This document shows positions 62,412 to 64,000 of a stretch of 64,000 bases of DNA, piece by piece. The notes under the pieces were generated by a model. That model had not been told where the DNA came from and searched no databases. It saw only the letters and a program-made list of their open reading frames with translations. Every line of letters begins with the position of its first letter. Positions within the stretch are counted from its first letter, which is position 1. The stretch is from the NCBI GenBank assembly GCA_023389105.1, contig JAEWEY010000007.1:44468-108467 (forward strand), read 5' to 3'. This DNA is from Pseudomonadota bacterium (lineage in GTDB: Bacteria > Pseudomonadota > Alphaproteobacteria > Sphingomonadales > Sphingomonadaceae). Made by a program: the position numbers and the translations under genes.

Positions 62412-63179
62412 ATGCCAGACCTGCCGCTTGCTGGACGCCACGCGCTGATCACCGGCGGAGGCACCGGCATCGGCGCCGCCGCCGCCGCCCACCTTAGCGC
62501 GGCCGGGGCGAAACTGTCGCTGCTCGGACGCCGGCTCGAGCCGCTGCAGGCGGTGTCCGAACGCTTCGGCGGCACGGCGATACAATGCGACGTGACCGAT
62601 AGCGCCCGCATCGAGGCGGCATTCGACGAGGCTCGCGCGGCGAACGGGCCCATCGACCTGCTGATCGTCAATGCCGGGATCGCCGAGAGCGTGCCCTTCC
62701 ACAAGATGACGCGCGATGGCTGGGACCGGATCATCGGCACCAATTTGACCGCCGCCTTCGAATGCTCGCGCGCGGCGATCGGCGACCTGCTCAAGAGCGA
62801 CAATGGCCGGCTGGTGTTCGTGGCCTCGGTGGCAAGCCTGCGCGGCGTGCCATACGCCGCCCATTATGCGGCGTCGAAACACGGACTTCTCGGGCTCTCG
62901 CGCAGCCTTGCCGCGGAATATGCGAAGACGAATCTGACGGTGAACTCGGTCTGTCCCGGCTACGTCGACACGCCGATGACCGACCAATCGGTGGCGCGCG
63001 TGTCGCAGATCACCGGGCGCAGCGATGCCGACGCGCGCTCGGCGATCACCAACATGAATGCGAGCGGCCGGTTGGTCGATCCGGAGGCGATCGGCAACGT
63101 CATCGCCATGCTGTGCCTGCCGCTTAGCCGCGACATCAACGGCGCGGCGATCACGCTCGACGGCGGAACCAGCGCGTGA
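62412..63179 (+). CDS. Short-chain dehydrogenase/reductase
   Basis: The 255-residue protein has the classical SDR motifs: NAD(P) loop TGGGTGIGAAAA, CDVTD, VNAGIAES, Ser in VASVASLRG, catalytic Tyr/Lys in YAASKHG, and CPGYVDTPMTD. The Arg of LGRR after strand two suggests NADP preference. It is likely a 3-hydroxyacyl-CoA or related alcohol dehydrogenase since the enoyl-CoA hydratase gene follows with a GTGA overlap. The ATG at 62412 is preceded by GGGAGCGAG. Confidence 0.92.
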   Translation: MPDLPLAGRHALITGGGTGIGAAAAAHLSAAGAKLSLLGRRLEPLQAVSERFGGTAIQCDVTDSARIEAAFDEARAANGPIDLLIVNAGIAESVPFHKMTRDGWDRIIGTNLTAAFECSRAAIGDLLKSDNGRLVFVASVASLRGVPYAAHYAASKHGLLGLSRSLAAEYAKTNLTVNSVCPGYVDTPMTDQSVARVSQITGRSDADARSAITNMNASGRLVDPEAIGNVIAMLCLPLSRDINGAAITLDGGTSA

Positions 63180-63985
63180 GCTTCGACCCCGCATCCTTCC
63201 AGGCCCAGCACTTCCTCTGGGCTTTCGAGGACGGGGTCGCGACGATCACGCTCAACCGGCCGGAGCGGAAGAACCCGCTGACTTTCGAGAGCTATGACGA
63301 GTTGCGCGATACGTTCCGCGCCCTCGACCATTGCCGCGCGGTCAAGGTTGTCGTGGTCCGCGGCGCGGGCGGCAATTTCTGCTCGGGCGGTGACGTGCAT
63401 GAGATCATCGGGCCGCTGACGAAGATGGACGCCGGCGGACTGCTGCAGTTCACGCGGATGACGGGTGACCTGGTCCGCGCAATGCGAGCCTGCCCGCAAC
63501 CGATCATCGCCGCGGTCGACGGTGTGTGCGCGGGCGCGGGCGCGATCATCGCCATGGCCAGCGATTTGCGGCTGGCGGCGCCCGGTACGAAGACGGCCTT
63601 CCTTTTCACGCGAGTGGGCCTCAGCGGCGCGGACATGGGCGCCTGCGCGATCCTGCCGCGTCTCATCGGCCACGGCCGCGCGGCGGACCTGCTGTTTACC
63701 GGGCGCACGATGACGACCGACGAAGGTTTCGCCTGGGGCTTCTTCAATCGGGTCGTCGACGATGTGCAAGGTGAAGCCGCGAAGCTCGCGCGCCAGCTCG
63801 CGACTGGCCCGACGGTCGCCCACGCCATCACCAAGCGGCAGCTCGACGCCGAATGGAACGTCACCATCGAAGAAGCGATCGAGATGGAAGCGCGGGCGCA
63901 GGCGCATTGCATGCAGACGCGGGACTTCAAGCGCGCCTACGATGCCTTCGCGGCCAAGCAGACCCCGGTGTTCGCCGGCGACTGA
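63176..63985 (+). CDS. Enoyl-CoA hydratase family protein
   Basis: The 269-residue crotonase-fold protein has TLNRPERKNPLTFE, the oxyanion loops GNFCSGGDVHEI and CAGAGAIIAMASDLR, and FTRVGLSGADMGACAILPR. The usual two catalytic Glu positions: one is replaced by Asp in this region (GADMG), so activity may be an isomerase or hydratase variant. The GTG start overlaps the SDR stop. The stop TGA overlaps an ATG at 63985, so the operon continues off the right edge, as often in acyl-CoA or aromatic-acid degradation clusters. Confidence 0.9.
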   Translation: MSFDPASFQAQHFLWAFEDGVATITLNRPERKNPLTFESYDELRDTFRALDHCRAVKVVVVRGAGGNFCSGGDVHEIIGPLTKMDAGGLLQFTRMTGDLVRAMRACPQPIIAAVDGVCAGAGAIIAMASDLRLAAPGTKTAFLFTRVGLSGADMGACAILPRLIGHGRAADLLFTGRTMTTDEGFAWGFFNRVVDDVQGEAAKLARQLATGPTVAHAITKRQLDAEWNVTIEEAIEMEARAQAHCMQTRDFKRAYDAFAAKQTPVFAGD

Positions 63986-64000
63986 TGGCCTGTCCTACAC
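63985..64000 (+). CDS. Start of a further gene cut by the window edge
   Basis: An ATG overlaps the stop of the enoyl-CoA hydratase gene (TGATG) and begins MACPT before the window ends. Overlap coupling makes a real gene likely, but 16 bases give no identity. Confidence 0.35.

Overview
The window reads as a chromosomal segment of an alphaproteobacterium, most likely a sphingomonad (Sphingomonas/Sphingomicrobium type). It has high GC and short intergenic gaps. It carries the ParA-like division regulator MipZ beside panC, a single bifunctional RelA/SpoT homologue, a malic enzyme fused to a phosphotransacetylase domain, the ligase-associated helicase and exonuclease, and a large TonB receptor. 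No insertion sequence, integrase, CRISPR array or rRNA was seen. Two tRNAs are present: Ser-GCT at 29001 and Glu-TTC at 54574.

Region by region: 1-7.3 kb holds mutS (cut by the window edge), maeB, rsh, a HxlR regulator and a small exoribonuclease. 7.4-16.6 kb holds an M20 peptidase with an altered metal site, a small lipoprotein, a PHB-depolymerase-like esterase, a divergent ligase-associated helicase/exonuclease pair without its ligase, a PAS-GAF sensor protein and a winged-helix membrane regulator. 16.6-22.3 kb holds a phosphohexomutase, mipZ/panC, a Sel1-like protein and a ybgC-tolB-ompA group lacking tolQRA. 22.3-29 kb holds a small XRE regulator with its membrane partner and a clear double operator, then ruvB and ruvA split by an M19 dipeptidase homologue, msrB and an aldose epimerase.

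29.1-34.7 kb is a compact set: LysR, DgcN-like, DgcA-like, a DAACS-type symporter and a PBP4-type DD-peptidase. Together these suggest uptake and breakdown of D-glutamate, possibly from peptidoglycan. A TonB receptor follows. 37.9-40.5 kb holds hslV, a TMEM175-like channel and the most striking item: an orphan lysis cassette made of a GH108 endolysin, a small two-helix membrane protein and an Rz-like inner spanin with a complete Rz1-like lipoprotein gene nested in its +1 frame. No other phage genes surround it, so release of a gene transfer agent or holin-dependent secretion are possible roles.

40.6-64 kb holds an M20 peptidase, a GDSL autotransporter, uvrB, a DEAD-box helicase, a lipid kinase with small membrane proteins, glpX-recJ, a DUF4010 membrane protein, a formaldehyde-detoxification operon (class III alcohol dehydrogenase, VOC protein, S-formylglutathione hydrolase) followed by a PhoD-type phosphatase, a glutamine amidotransferase, and an SDR/enoyl-CoA hydratase operon running off the right edge. 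All functions are read from motifs and gene order; no database search was run.
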